From Saccharothrix sp. ALI-22-I (GTDB taxonomy: Bacteria > Actinomycetota > Actinomycetes > Mycobacteriales > Pseudonocardiaceae): 64,000 nucleotides of DNA. Positions within the stretch are counted from its first letter, which is position 1. Every line of letters begins with the position of its first letter. The position numbers were made by a program, and so were the translations under genes. The DNA is taken from the NCBI RefSeq assembly GCF_001984175.1, contig NZ_MTQP01000068.1, positions 1-64,000 on the forward strand, read 5' to 3'. The notes beneath the pieces are model-generated. The model saw only the letters and a list, made by a program, of their open reading frames with translations, was not told where the DNA came from and did no database searches. Shown here piece by piece: positions 35,463 through 43,699 of the stretch.

Positions 35463-35514
35463 TTGACATGCCTAGTGGCGAGGCACACTCTAGGCCGCAT
35501 TGGTCTACACCACT
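35463..35514 (+). promoter_or_regulatory. dasA promoter region with DasR operator
   Basis: A TTGACA hexamer at 35463-35468 is a plausible -35 element. Downstream, ATTGGTCTACACCACT (35499-35514) matches the dre consensus at 14 of 16 positions. It lies about 50 bp before the dasA start, so bound DasR would block the transcript start or elongation. Confidence 0.7.
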
Positions 35515-35560
35515 TGGTCGTTCCGGTCGCGGGGCCGGGGCATGGGGAAAGGGCGCAGAC

Positions 35561-36844
35561 GTGAAGGGCTGGAGAGGACTGGCCGTAAGTGCCGCCGCAC
35601 TAGCGGTGGCCGTGGCCGGATGTGGCACGAGCACCGACGGCGGCAGCGGTAACTCCGGAGAACCCAAGACGCTCACGGTCTGGTTGATGGACGGCTCCGC
35701 GCCGACCACCCTGACCGACGCGCTGAACAAGGAGTTCCAGGACTCGCACCCCGGCGTCACCGTCAAGTACGAGGTCCAGAAGTGGAACGGCATCCAGGAG
35801 AAGCTGACCACCGCGCTGACCAGCAACGACCCGCCGGACGTGATCGAGCTGGGCAACACCCAGACGGCGAAGTTCGCGGCTGAGGAGACGCTGCTCGACC
35901 TCAGCGCCGACGTCTCCGGTCTCAACGGCGACCAGTGGCTCGGCGGCCTGAAGGACTCGCTGACCTGGGACGGCAAGGAGTACGGCCTGCCGTTCTACGC
36001 CGCCAACCGCACGGTCATCTACCGGACCGACCTGTTCCAGGCCGCGGGCATCACCAGCCCGCCGAAGTCGCGGGACGAGTGGCTGGCCGCGATCGAGAAG
36101 CTGAAGGCCGCGAACGCGGCCGACCCCGAGTTCCAGCCGCTGTACCTGCCGGGCCAGTCCTGGTACGTGCTGCTGTCGTTCATCTGGGACGAGGGCGGCG
36201 ACGTGGCCAAGTCGCAGGGCTCCGCCTTCACCGGCGCGCTGGACACCCCGCAGGCCAAGGCCGGCCTGGAGTTCTACAAGAAGCTGGTCGACGCCTCCGG
36301 CACCGAGGCCCCGAAGGACGCCGACGAGGCCACGCCGCAGCAGATGGAGGTCTTCGGCACGGGCAAGGTCGCCATGATGATCGGTCTGCCGTGGGAGCTG
36401 GGCGGCGCCGTCAAGGCCAACCCGGCGCTGAAGGACACCACCTCGGCGTTCCCGATCCCGTCGAAGACCTCGGGCAAGACCGCCCCGGTGTTCCTCGGCG
36501 GCTCGAACCTGGCCATCCCGGCCGGCAGCAAGAACGCCGACCTGGCCAAGGAGTACCTCAAGCTGCTCAGCTCGAAGAAGTACCAGGACATGCTGGCCGA
36601 GGGCGGCGCCGTGCCGGGCACCTCGACCGACACCGCGAAGCTGGCGACGACCCCGCTGGGCAAGGCGCTGGCCGAGTCCGCCCCCAACGGCAAGGTCACC
36701 CCGACCACGCCGTCGTGGGCCGCGGTCGAAGCGGGCCAGAACCCGCTCAAGGACATGCTGACCGCGTACCTGACCGGCGCGAAGTCGCTGGACCAGGCCA
36801 CCGCCGACGCCAACTCCTCCCTGTCGAAGACCCTGGGCGGATGA
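35561..36844 (+). CDS. dasA: Chito-oligosaccharide-binding lipoprotein DasA (427 aa)
   Basis: Solute-binding component of the Das ABC importer (N,N'-diacetylchitobiose in Streptomyces). The GTG at 35561 gives a short lipoprotein signal with lipobox VAGC (Cys21) and GGAAAGG about 9 nt upstream. Mature domain features include VWLMDGSAP, VTVKYEVQKWNGIQEKLTTAL and WELGGAV, typical of family 1 binding proteins. It is the first gene of dasABC, divergent from dasR. Third codon positions are almost all C or G with C strongly preferred, suggesting high expression. Confidence 0.92.
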   Translation: MKGWRGLAVSAAALAVAVAGCGTSTDGGSGNSGEPKTLTVWLMDGSAPTTLTDALNKEFQDSHPGVTVKYEVQKWNGIQEKLTTALTSNDPPDVIELGNTQTAKFAAEETLLDLSADVSGLNGDQWLGGLKDSLTWDGKEYGLPFYAANRTVIYRTDLFQAAGITSPPKSRDEWLAAIEKLKAANAADPEFQPLYLPGQSWYVLLSFIWDEGGDVAKSQGSAFTGALDTPQAKAGLEFYKKLVDASGTEAPKDADEATPQQMEVFGTGKVAMMIGLPWELGGAVKANPALKDTTSAFPIPSKTSGKTAPVFLGGSNLAIPAGSKNADLAKEYLKLLSSKKYQDMLAEGGAVPGTSTDTAKLATTPLGKALAESAPNGKVTPTTPSWAAVEAGQNPLKDMLTAYLTGAKSLDQATADANSSLSKTLGG

Positions 36845-36851
36845 CGATCGG

Positions 36852-37841
36852 ATGACGGCCGTGCACACGACCGACGCCGCGGTGCCGACGAACTCCTCGT
36901 CGGCGCCGCGGCGTGCCGCACCGGACGGCGCGCCGCGCCGTCGGGCCGGCGCCTTCGACCGGGCGCTGCCCTACCTGCTGCTGGCCCCCGCCGTGGTGGC
37001 CATCCTCTGGATGATCGGTTGGCCCGTTCTCTCGGTCGTGGTGACCAGCTTCCGCAAGCTGAACCTGCGCGAGCTGACCCGCGGCGAGGTCGTGTGGACC
37101 GGTCTGGACAACTACGTCGAGATCCTGGGCGACCCGGCGTTCTGGGGCATCGCGGCGCGCACGGTGGTGTTCACCGCGCTCGTGGTGGCCGTGTCGGTGC
37201 TCGCGGGCCTGCTGATCGCGTTGCTGATGCGGCAGATCAGCCCGTTCGTCCGGATCGTGCTCCAGGTCGCGATGCTGCTGGCGTGGGCGATGCCGCTGCT
37301 CGCGGCGACCACGGTCTACCAGTGGATCTTCGACCAGCAGTACGGCATCCTCAACAAGACGCTGGTGAAGATCGGGTTCGACTCGTTCACCGGGTACTCG
37401 TGGTTCTCCACCGGCACGTCGACGCTGGCCGTGATCGGGCTGCTGATCGTGTGGCAGGCCGTCCCGTTCCTGGCGTTCTCGCTGTACGCGGGCGCGATCG
37501 GGATTCCGAAGGACCAGTACGAGGCCGCCGGCATCGACGGCGCGTCGGGGTGGCAGACGTTCCGCGCGGTGACGTGGCCGGAGCTGCGGCCGCTGCTGCT
37601 GATGGTGACGTTCCTGTCGCTGCTGTGGGACTTCAAGGTCTTCGCCCAGATCTGGGCGATGAAGAAGGGGGGCCCGGACGGCGGCAGCACCACGCTGGCC
37701 GTGTACCAGTACCTGGAGGGCATTTCGAAGAGCCACTTCGGGGTGGCTGCCGCCGTTTCGGTGGTGATGGTGGCGCTGCTGGCGCTGCTGACGTTCCAGT
37801 ACCTGCGCAGGCTGGTCCGGTCCCAGGAGGGCGAGCTGTGA
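36852..37841 (+). CDS. dasB: ABC permease DasB, MalF type (329 aa)
   Basis: Channel subunit of the chitobiose importer. A 40-residue charged N-terminal tail precedes six membrane helices; the EAA loop reads YEAAGIDGASGWQTFRAVTWP at about residue 225 (cited by its core EAAGIDGAS). It begins 7 bp after dasA and its stop overlaps dasC (GTGA). The ATPase (MsiK-like) is not encoded here. Confidence 0.92.
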   Translation: MTAVHTTDAAVPTNSSSAPRRAAPDGAPRRRAGAFDRALPYLLLAPAVVAILWMIGWPVLSVVVTSFRKLNLRELTRGEVVWTGLDNYVEILGDPAFWGIAARTVVFTALVVAVSVLAGLLIALLMRQISPFVRIVLQVAMLLAWAMPLLAATTVYQWIFDQQYGILNKTLVKIGFDSFTGYSWFSTGTSTLAVIGLLIVWQAVPFLAFSLYAGAIGIPKDQYEAAGIDGASGWQTFRAVTWPELRPLLLMVTFLSLLWDFKVFAQIWAMKKGGPDGGSTTLAVYQYLEGISKSHFGVAAAVSVVMVALLALLTFQYLRRLVRSQEGEL

Positions 37842-38659
37842 TCGCGAAAAAGATCTCCGCGAACGTGGTCGCGCTGGTCGTGGCGTTGTTCTTCGCGTTC
37901 CCGACCTACTGGATGGTCTCGACCGCGTTGAAGCCGCGCAAGGACCTGCTGTCCACCGGCTACGACCTGGTGCCGTTCTCGGTGACCGGCTCGAACTTCG
38001 CCACCGCGTGGGCGAAGCCGGGGTTCCTCAGCGCGCTGGGCAACAGCCTGATGGTGGCGTTGGGCGCGGTGCTCGCCGCGATCGTGGTGGGTCTGCTGGC
38101 GGCGGTGGCGTTGTCCCGGATGCGGTTCCGGGGGCGCAAGAGCTTCGTGATGCTGATGCTGGTGGCGCAGATGGCGCCGTTCGAGGCGCTGCTGATCCCG
38201 ATGTTCCTGATGATGCGCGACCTGGACCTGCTGGACCGGCTGCCCGCGTTGGCGCTGATCTACTTCGCGGTGACGCTGCCGTTCTGCGCGTGGACGCTGC
38301 GCGGGTTCGTCAACGGCATCCCGCTGGAGTTGGAGGAGGCGGCGATGGTGGACGGCTGCGGGCGGTGGGGCGCGTTCCGGCGGGTCACGCTGCCGCTGCT
38401 CGGGCCCGGCCTGGTGGCCACGTCGGTGTTCGCGTTCGTGACCGCGTGGAACGAGTTCCTGTTCGCGTTGTCGCTGATGAAGGACCAGACCAAGGAGACC
38501 CTGCCGGTGTGGCTGTCGGGGTTCCAGACCAACTTCGGCACCGACTGGGGTGGCGCGATGGCCGCTTCGGCGCTGTTCACCCTGCCGGTGCTGGTGTTCT
38601 TCCTGATCGTGCAGCGCAAGATGGTCACCGGTGTCACCGCCGGTGCGGTGAAGGGGTAG
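37838..38659 (+). CDS. dasC: ABC permease DasC, MalG type (273 aa)
   Basis: Second channel subunit of the chitobiose importer. It starts with a GTG inside the dasB stop and has AGGAGG upstream. Six helices; EAA loop LEEAAMVDGCGRWGAF near residue 165; C-terminus TAGAVKG as in the MalG family. It is followed after 6 bp by the GH3 glycosidase gene. Confidence 0.92.
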   Translation: MIAKKISANVVALVVALFFAFPTYWMVSTALKPRKDLLSTGYDLVPFSVTGSNFATAWAKPGFLSALGNSLMVALGAVLAAIVVGLLAAVALSRMRFRGRKSFVMLMLVAQMAPFEALLIPMFLMMRDLDLLDRLPALALIYFAVTLPFCAWTLRGFVNGIPLELEEAAMVDGCGRWGAFRRVTLPLLGPGLVATSVFAFVTAWNEFLFALSLMKDQTKETLPVWLSGFQTNFGTDWGGAMAASALFTLPVLVFFLIVQRKMVTGVTAGAVKG

Positions 38660-38665
38660 GGCGGC

Positions 38666-40081
38666 ATGTCGTTGCACCGGCTCGCGTCGGGTGTGCTGCT
38701 GCCGGGGTTCCACGGGACCACGGCGCCGGACTGGCTGTTGAAGCGGGTGGCCGACGGGCTCGGCGGTGTCGTGCTGTTCGGGCGCAATGTCGTTGATGAT
38801 GCCCAGGTCACGGCGTTGAACGTGCAGTTGCGGGGTGTGCGGGCGGATGTCGTGATCGGGATCGACGAGGAGGGTGGCGACGTCACCCGGCTCGACGCCG
38901 GTCACGGGTCGGAGGTGCCGGGCAACCACGCGTTGGGCGCGGCGGACGACCTGGCGTTGACGCGGTCGGTGGCGGCGTCGATCGGGTCGCGGCTGGCGGC
39001 GTGCGGGGTGAGCCTGAACCTGGCGCCGTCGGCGGACCTGGTGCTGACGTTGGACGACCCGGTGATCGGGGTGCGGTCCTTCGGGTCGGACCCGGTGGCG
39101 GCGGGCGCGCACGTGGCGGCGTTCGTGGAGGGGATGCAGGCGGTGGGGGTTGCGGCTTGTGCCAAGCACTTCCCCGGGCACGGTGCGTCCACTGTGGACT
39201 CCCATGCGGCGCTGCCGGTGTTGCCGCGGTCGGTGGCGGAGTTGACGGCGGTCGAGTTCGTGCCGTTCCGTTCCGCCGTGCGGGCGGGGGTGCGGTCGAT
39301 CATGACCGGGCACCTCGTGGTGCCGGAGTGGGGTTCCGCGCCGGCCACGTTGAACCCGCTTGCGGTTCGGGTGCTGCGCGAGGAGTTGGGGTTCACCGGG
39401 GCGGTCATCACCGACGGGCTCGATATGAAGGCCGTCGGCGGGGATCTCGCGCAGGGGTCCGTGCGGGCGTTGGTGGCCGGTGTGGACGCGTTGTGCCTGG
39501 GTGGTGAGCCGTTGGACGACGACGGGCTGCAGTGGCTGATCGACAGCATCGTGGCCGCCGTGGAGTCGGGCGAGCTGCCGGTGGCGCGGCTGGAGGAGGC
39601 GGCACGGCGGACGTCCGCCCTGGGCACGCCTCCCACTTCGGTGGACGGGCACGATCCGGAGCTGGGGCTGCGTGCGGCTCGTGAGGCGCTGGAGGTGCGG
39701 GGGTCGCTGACGCTGTCCGGGCCGCCGGTGGTCGTGGATCTCGCGGTGGAGCCGTCGATCGCGGTCGGCGACGTGCCGTGGGGGCTCGGGCCGTACCTGG
39801 TGGAGCTGCTGCCGGGCACCTCGGTGGTGTCTTCCAGGTCGGCTTCCGACATCGCTTCGTCGGCTTCCGGACGCACTGTCGTGGTGGTGACACGTGAGGC
39901 ACACCGCCATGCTTGGACTCGCGAACTGGTGTCGTCGCTCGTTAGTATTGGTCTAGACCTTGTCCACGTCGAGACGGGCGTGCCCGGACCGGACCTGGGC
40001 ACCGCCGCCCGCGTCGACACCCACGGCGGCTCACGGGTATGCCTTCGAGCCGCGGCAGAGCGCATCGCCGCCGGCATCTGA
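38666..40081 (+). CDS. dasD: GH3 beta-N-acetylglucosaminidase, DasD/NagZ-like (471 aa)
   Basis: Cleaves imported chitobiose or cell-wall muropeptides to free GlcNAc. GH3 signatures: GIDEEGGDVTRL, CAKHFPGHGAS with the general acid/base His region (about residue 170), and the catalytic nucleophile Asp250 in TDGLDMKAV. There is no signal peptide, so it acts in the cytosol after import. Streptomyces also places a GH3 glucosaminidase (dasD) after dasABC. The extra 100-residue C-terminal region resembles NagZ relatives only weakly. A DasR operator lies inside its 3' end. Confidence 0.88.
   Translation: MSLHRLASGVLLPGFHGTTAPDWLLKRVADGLGGVVLFGRNVVDDAQVTALNVQLRGVRADVVIGIDEEGGDVTRLDAGHGSEVPGNHALGAADDLALTRSVAASIGSRLAACGVSLNLAPSADLVLTLDDPVIGVRSFGSDPVAAGAHVAAFVEGMQAVGVAACAKHFPGHGASTVDSHAALPVLPRSVAELTAVEFVPFRSAVRAGVRSIMTGHLVVPEWGSAPATLNPLAVRVLREELGFTGAVITDGLDMKAVGGDLAQGSVRALVAGVDALCLGGEPLDDDGLQWLIDSIVAAVESGELPVARLEEAARRTSALGTPPTSVDGHDPELGLRAAREALEVRGSLTLSGPPVVVDLAVEPSIAVGDVPWGLGPYLVELLPGTSVVSSRSASDIASSASGRTVVVVTREAHRHAWTRELVSSLVSIGLDLVHVETGVPGPDLGTAARVDTHGGSRVCLRAAAERIAAGI
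39947..39962. promoter_or_regulatory. DasR-type operator inside the 3' end of the GH3 gene
   Basis: ATTGGTCTAGACCTTG contains the perfect core TGGTCTAGACC. It is intragenic, about 130 bp before the SIS-domain gene at 40095, so it may repress an internal promoter for that gene. Confidence 0.6.
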
Positions 40082-40094
40082 GTAGGGGATTGCG

Positions 40095-41138
40095 ATGACC
40101 GACCACCAGCCCGGCAGGCACATGGCGGCCGAGATCGGCCAGCAGCCCGGGATCTTCGCCGACCTCCTCGCGCGGCGGGCCGAGATCGCGGCGGTCGCTT
40201 CGGCGATCGCCGCGCGCCGGCCGCGTTTCGTGCTGTTGGCGGCGCGCGGGTCCAGCGACCACGCCGCTTTGTACGCGAAATACCTGACCGAGGTGCTGCT
40301 GGAACTGCCCGCCGGGCTGGTGTCGCCGTCCACGACCACGCTGTACGGGGCTCAGCCGGACCTGCGTGACGTGCTCGTGGTGTCGGTGTCGCAGTCGGGT
40401 GGGTCGCCGGACCTGCTGGAGGTGACGGAGTCGGCGCGGGCGCGCGGGGCGTTGACGGTGGCGGTGACGAACACGGCGTCGTCGCCGTTGAACGGGGCCG
40501 CGGAGCTGTCGGTGGACGTCGGCGCGGGTGTCGAGCAGGCCGTGGCGGCGACCAAGACGTACTCGGCGACGTTGCTGGCGTTGTACCTGCTGGTGGACGC
40601 GATCCGCGGTGGCGACGGTTCGGCCGCCTCGGGTCTGGGTGACCTGGCGCAGTCGACGCTGGACCTGTCGGCGGACGCGGTGGCCGAGGCGGTGCAGCGG
40701 TACCGGTTCGTGGACCGGGTGCTGACGACCGGGCGCGGGTACTCGCTGCCGACGGCGCTGGAGTCGGCGCTGAAGCTGGCCGAGACGTCGTACCTGGCGG
40801 CGCGGGCGTACAGCGGCGCCGACCTCCTTCACGGCCCCGTGGCCGCGGTCGACGCCGAGACCGCCGTCCTGGCCGTGACGAGCAGCGGCAAGGGCGGTCA
40901 CGCCATGCACGACGTCCTCGACGCCGTCCACGGCCGCGGCGCCGACGTCCTAGCCGTAGGTTCCGCCTCCGACAAGGTCTCCGCCGCCCTGCGCATCCCG
41001 GTCACCGAAACCGCCGAGGAAGTCGCCCCCATCCTCGAAATCCTCCCCGTCCAACGCCTGGCCCACGGCCTGGCCCTGGCCCGCGGCGGCGACCCTGACA
41101 ACCCCCGCGGCCTAAACAAAGTAACCCGCACCCGCTAA
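40095..41138 (+). CDS. SIS-domain glucosamine-6-phosphate deaminase-like enzyme, NagB-II/AgaS type (347 aa)
   Basis: Two SIS (sugar isomerase) domains homologous to the isomerase half of GlmS but lacking the glutaminase half. Motifs: LAARGSSDHAALYAKYL, VVSVSQSGGSPDLLE with the sugar-phosphate-binding Ser residues, EQAVAATKTYSATL and GRGYSLPTALESALKLAE, ending DPDNPRGLNKVTRT. Such stand-alone proteins serve as non-homologous glucosamine-6-phosphate deaminases producing fructose-6-phosphate and ammonia, which would complete the pathway after NagA. No classic nagB is present in the window. The last third shifts to C-ending codons. Confidence 0.87.
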   Translation: MTDHQPGRHMAAEIGQQPGIFADLLARRAEIAAVASAIAARRPRFVLLAARGSSDHAALYAKYLTEVLLELPAGLVSPSTTTLYGAQPDLRDVLVVSVSQSGGSPDLLEVTESARARGALTVAVTNTASSPLNGAAELSVDVGAGVEQAVAATKTYSATLLALYLLVDAIRGGDGSAASGLGDLAQSTLDLSADAVAEAVQRYRFVDRVLTTGRGYSLPTALESALKLAETSYLAARAYSGADLLHGPVAAVDAETAVLAVTSSGKGGHAMHDVLDAVHGRGADVLAVGSASDKVSAALRIPVTETAEEVAPILEILPVQRLAHGLALARGGDPDNPRGLNKVTRTR

Positions 41139-41159
41139 CCCCCCACCTCCCCACACCCC

Positions 41160-41313
41160 CGCGTGTCCAACCCCCAGAACACGCGTGTCCAACCTTCAGA
41201 ACACGCGTGTCCTACGTTCGGGACGCGAGAGTCGAACGCTCAGAACGCGAGAGTCGTACGTTCAAGTCGCGAGAGTCCTACGTTCAGGACCCCTGAGTTC
41301 AACGCTCAGGACT
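41160..41313. repeat. Array of seven 22-bp units between convergent genes
   Basis: Seven consecutive degenerate units start every 22 bp exactly (41160, 41182, 41204, 41226, 41248, 41270, 41292). The shared pattern is CGxGxGTCCxACGTTCAGAAC with variable positions. 22 is not a multiple of 3, so this is not coding. Located between the SIS gene end and nagA end. Related arrays are at 43597-43690 and 57932-58120. Confidence 0.9.
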
Positions 41314-41327
41314 GGTCCAGCGCACAC

Positions 41328-41363
41328 GCGAGAGGCCCGAGGGAACACCCTCGGGTCTCTCGC
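41328..41363 (-). terminator. Terminator of nagA
   Basis: Stem GCGAGAGGCCCGAGGG (41328-41343) pairs, with one G-U type mismatch, with CCCTCGGGTCTCTCGC (41348-41363) around a 4-nt loop. It lies 16 bp beyond the nagA stop and can also act on rightward transcripts. Confidence 0.85.
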
Positions 41364-41378
41364 GTTGTGGTTGTGCGG

Positions 41379-42578
41379 CTACTGACCGGCTGCGGCCAGG
41401 CCGACCGGTGCGTTCTGGTACGCCGCCGTGCTGTCGAACACGACCTCGCCGTCGACCCACACCTTGCGCGGACGGAGGTCGTCGTCCCACCAGACCAGGT
41501 CGGCCACGGCGCCGGACTCCAGGCGGCCCAGCGTGGGCTCGCCGATCGCGTCGGCCGGGACGGTGGTCGCGGACGTCAACGCGTCCGCCAGGTCCACGCC
41601 CACCGACACGATGTTGCGCACGGCCCGGTCCAGGGTGAGCGCGCTGCCGGCGATCGTGCCCTCGGGCGAACGCGGCACGCCGTCCTCGGTGAGCAGCACG
41701 TCCGCGCCGCCGAGCTGGTAGCGGCCGGGCGGCATGCCCGCGGCGGCCACGGCGTCCGTGACCAGCGCCACCCGGTCGCCGGCGGCGTTGAACACGAGCC
41801 GGCAGACGTCCGGGCCGACGTGCGCCAGGTCTGCGATCAGGCCCAACGTGAACCTGTCGTCCACCAGCGCCACGCCGGGCACACCCGGTTCACGGTGTCC
41901 GAGCGGGCGTTGGGCGTTGAACAAATGCGTCACCATGCGGGCGCCCGCGTCGGCGGCGGCCCTGGTCTGCTCGCCCGTGGCGTCACTGTGGCCCACGGCC
42001 ACCAGCACGCCCGCCGCCGCCAGCCTGCGCACGGCCTCCAGACCGCCCGGCTGCTCAGGGGCCAACGTCACCATGCGCAGGGCGTGGCGCAGCACCTCGT
42101 CGTGCAGGAGCATGTCGATCTCGGCCGGGCCCGGCGCCACCATCAGCGCCGGATCGTGCACGCCCGCGCGTTTCGGCGACAGGAACGGCCCCTCCAGGTG
42201 CACGCCGAGCGGCTTGGCGCCCGCGTGCCGCGGCAGGGTCGCCGCCGCGGCCAGCACGGCGTGCGCCTGGCGCACGGCGACCGGCACCGGTGCGGTGATC
42301 AGGGTCGGCAGGAAACGGGTCACGCCCGTCCGCGGGAGCGCTCGGGCCACCGCCGCCATGCCTTCGGGGTCGACCTCGGCGAAGTCGACCCCGACCGCCC
42401 CGTTCACCTGCACGTCCACCAGGCCCGGGGTGAGCAGGCCGTCGGTCAGCACCTCGGCGCCGTCGGGCGGTGAGCCCGCGACGACGTCCACGATCCGGCC
42501 CGCCCTGAACCTCAGGCTGACGGGACCGGTGATGGTGCGACCGAGCAGTGCTCGCGGAGCTGCGACAACCGTGTCCAA
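41379..42578 (-). CDS. nagA: N-acetylglucosamine-6-phosphate deacetylase NagA (399 aa)
   Basis: Amidohydrolase removing acetate from GlcNAc-6-phosphate, giving glucosamine-6-phosphate, the DasR effector. Metal and substrate motifs: LTPGLVDVQVNG, GVHLEGPFLSPKRAGVH with the metal-binding Glu, VGHSDATGEQ, THLFNAQRPL and LVTDAVAAAGMPPG with the catalytic Asp. The TTG start at 42578 is supported by GAGGAGGG 3-4 nt upstream. A DasR operator lies 12 bp upstream of the start, as expected for this regulon. Confidence 0.95.
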   Translation of the reverse strand: MDTVVAAPRALLGRTITGPVSLRFRAGRIVDVVAGSPPDGAEVLTDGLLTPGLVDVQVNGAVGVDFAEVDPEGMAAVARALPRTGVTRFLPTLITAPVPVAVRQAHAVLAAAATLPRHAGAKPLGVHLEGPFLSPKRAGVHDPALMVAPGPAEIDMLLHDEVLRHALRMVTLAPEQPGGLEAVRRLAAAGVLVAVGHSDATGEQTRAAADAGARMVTHLFNAQRPLGHREPGVPGVALVDDRFTLGLIADLAHVGPDVCRLVFNAAGDRVALVTDAVAAAGMPPGRYQLGGADVLLTEDGVPRSPEGTIAGSALTLDRAVRNIVSVGVDLADALTSATTVPADAIGEPTLGRLESGAVADLVWWDDDLRPRKVWVDGEVVFDSTAAYQNAPVGLAAAGQ

Positions 42579-42589
42579 GGTCCCTCCTC

Positions 42590-42605
42590 AATGGTCCAGA
42601 CCATT
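42590..42605. promoter_or_regulatory. DasR-type operator upstream of nagA
   Basis: AATGGTCCAGACCATT is palindromic apart from its central CA and matches the dre core at all but one position. It sits between the nagA start and the AT-rich segment 42637-42660 (TTATAAGATAACC) that probably holds the nagA/FadR divergent promoters. A weaker half-site, ATGGTCTAAGG, follows at 42658-42668. Confidence 0.78.
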
Positions 42606-42769
42606 ATGGCGGCAAGTGGCGGACGCCGTCACGTCTGGTTATAAGATAACCGAATAGGATGGTCTAAGGTGAATGCTTCTCCGCGCGGTGGTTCCGCCGC
42701 GCGGCGCTCCGTCGTGGCCCATACTTGGCGCCAGACATCCGAGGTCTAGCTGACGAGTCGAGGACCGCC

Positions 42770-43444
42770 GTGGCCGTTACCGACGACGCCATCCTGCGCG
42801 TCAAGGATATGATCGTCTCCGGCGAGCTGAAGCCGGGCGACCGGCTGCCGCGCGAGGCGGATCTCGCCGAGCGACTGGGGCTGTCGCGGAACTCCCTGCG
42901 TGAGGCGGTCAAGGCGTTGTCGCTGGTCAGGGTGTTGGACGTGCGGCAGGGTGACGGCACGTACGTGTCCAGCCTGCGTGCCGACGACCTGCTCGGCGCG
43001 CTGTCGTTCGTGCTCGACCTGCACCGCGGTGAGGACTCCGTGCTGGAGGTCCTGCAAGTGCGGCGAATCCTCGAACCGGCCGCCGCGGCGATGGCGGCAC
43101 AGCGGGTCGGGCCCGAGGAGATCGCCTCGTTGCGTGCCCTGTGCGACGCCGCCGAGTCCGCCCGGTCGGTGGAGGAGTTGGTCGAGCACGACCTGGAATT
43201 CCACCGCGCCGTCGCCCAGGGTTCGGGCAACGCCTACCTGGCCCAACTGTTGGACACCCTCGCCGGCCCGACCGTCCGGGTCCGCATCTGGCGCGGCATC
43301 ACCCAGGGCGGCGCGGTGGACCGGACCGTCGCCGAACACCGCGCCATCGTCGACGCCCTGGCCGCCCACCAACCCGAACTGGCCCGCTCCTGGTCCACGG
43401 TGCACGTGGCCGGCGTCGAGCAGTGGCTGTCCGACCTCGCCTGA
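42770..43444 (+). CDS. GntR/FadR-subfamily transcriptional regulator (224 aa)
   Basis: N-terminal winged helix: LPREADLAERLGLSRNSLREAVKAL (about residues 25-50), and the wing RVLDVRQGDGTYVSS. C-terminal all-helical FCD effector domain with metal-ligand pattern EHDLEFHRAVAQGSGN and a later EHRAIVDAL. The GTG at 42770 is preceded by CGAGGA and gives the usual short N-terminus. Divergent from nagA, so it may add a second layer of control to amino-sugar catabolism or respond to a related carboxylate. Effector unknown. Confidence 0.9.
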   Translation: MAVTDDAILRVKDMIVSGELKPGDRLPREADLAERLGLSRNSLREAVKALSLVRVLDVRQGDGTYVSSLRADDLLGALSFVLDLHRGEDSVLEVLQVRRILEPAAAAMAAQRVGPEEIASLRALCDAAESARSVEELVEHDLEFHRAVAQGSGNAYLAQLLDTLAGPTVRVRIWRGITQGGAVDRTVAEHRAIVDALAAHQPELARSWSTVHVAGVEQWLSDLA

Positions 43445-43466
43445 CCCAGCACGCTTCCCACGCTCC

Positions 43467-43553
43467 GCAGGGGTCCCCGCCAAGGGGACCCCTGCTTTTA
43501 CCCTGCCACAACGGTCTGACAATCCACGGCGTTCGCGCGCTGCCTGTGGACAA
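43467..43553 (-). repeat. Dispersed TTATCCACA / stem-loop element, copy 4
   Basis: On the minus strand: TTGTCCACA (43553-43545), GATTGTCAGACCG, GGCAGGGTAAAA, then the perfect stem GCAGGGGTCCCC (43467-43478) with GGGGACCCCTGC (43484-43495). Found between the FadR regulator end and the serine-hydrolase end. Confidence 0.85.
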
Positions 43554-43596
43554 CTGCCCTGAGCGGCCTGCCCACGGCACCCGAGTGCGCGACCCG

Positions 43597-43690
43597 CGCG
43601 CGTTCTGAGCGTTCAACTCGGGTGTTCTGAACGTTGGACACGCGCGTTCTGAACGTAGGACTCACGGGGTCTGGGGGTTCGGCTCTCGGG
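43597..43690. repeat. Array of about four 22-bp units between convergent genes
   Basis: The motif GTTCTGA (or its variant GGTCTGG) recurs at 43602, 43624, 43646 and 43668, exactly 22 bp apart. The units are in inverted orientation relative to the array at 41160. They run up to the stop of the leftward serine-hydrolase gene. Confidence 0.85.
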
Positions 43691-43699
43691 GGTGGGGGG

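Noticed and set aside
37316..39910. Very long minus-strand open frame opposite dasB, dasC and the GH3 gene
   Set aside because: An effect of high GC that removes stop codons; the three plus-strand genes are canonical.
41160..41313. CRISPR array
   Set aside because: Units are contiguous with a 22-bp period, degenerate throughout, with no unique spacers and no cas genes.
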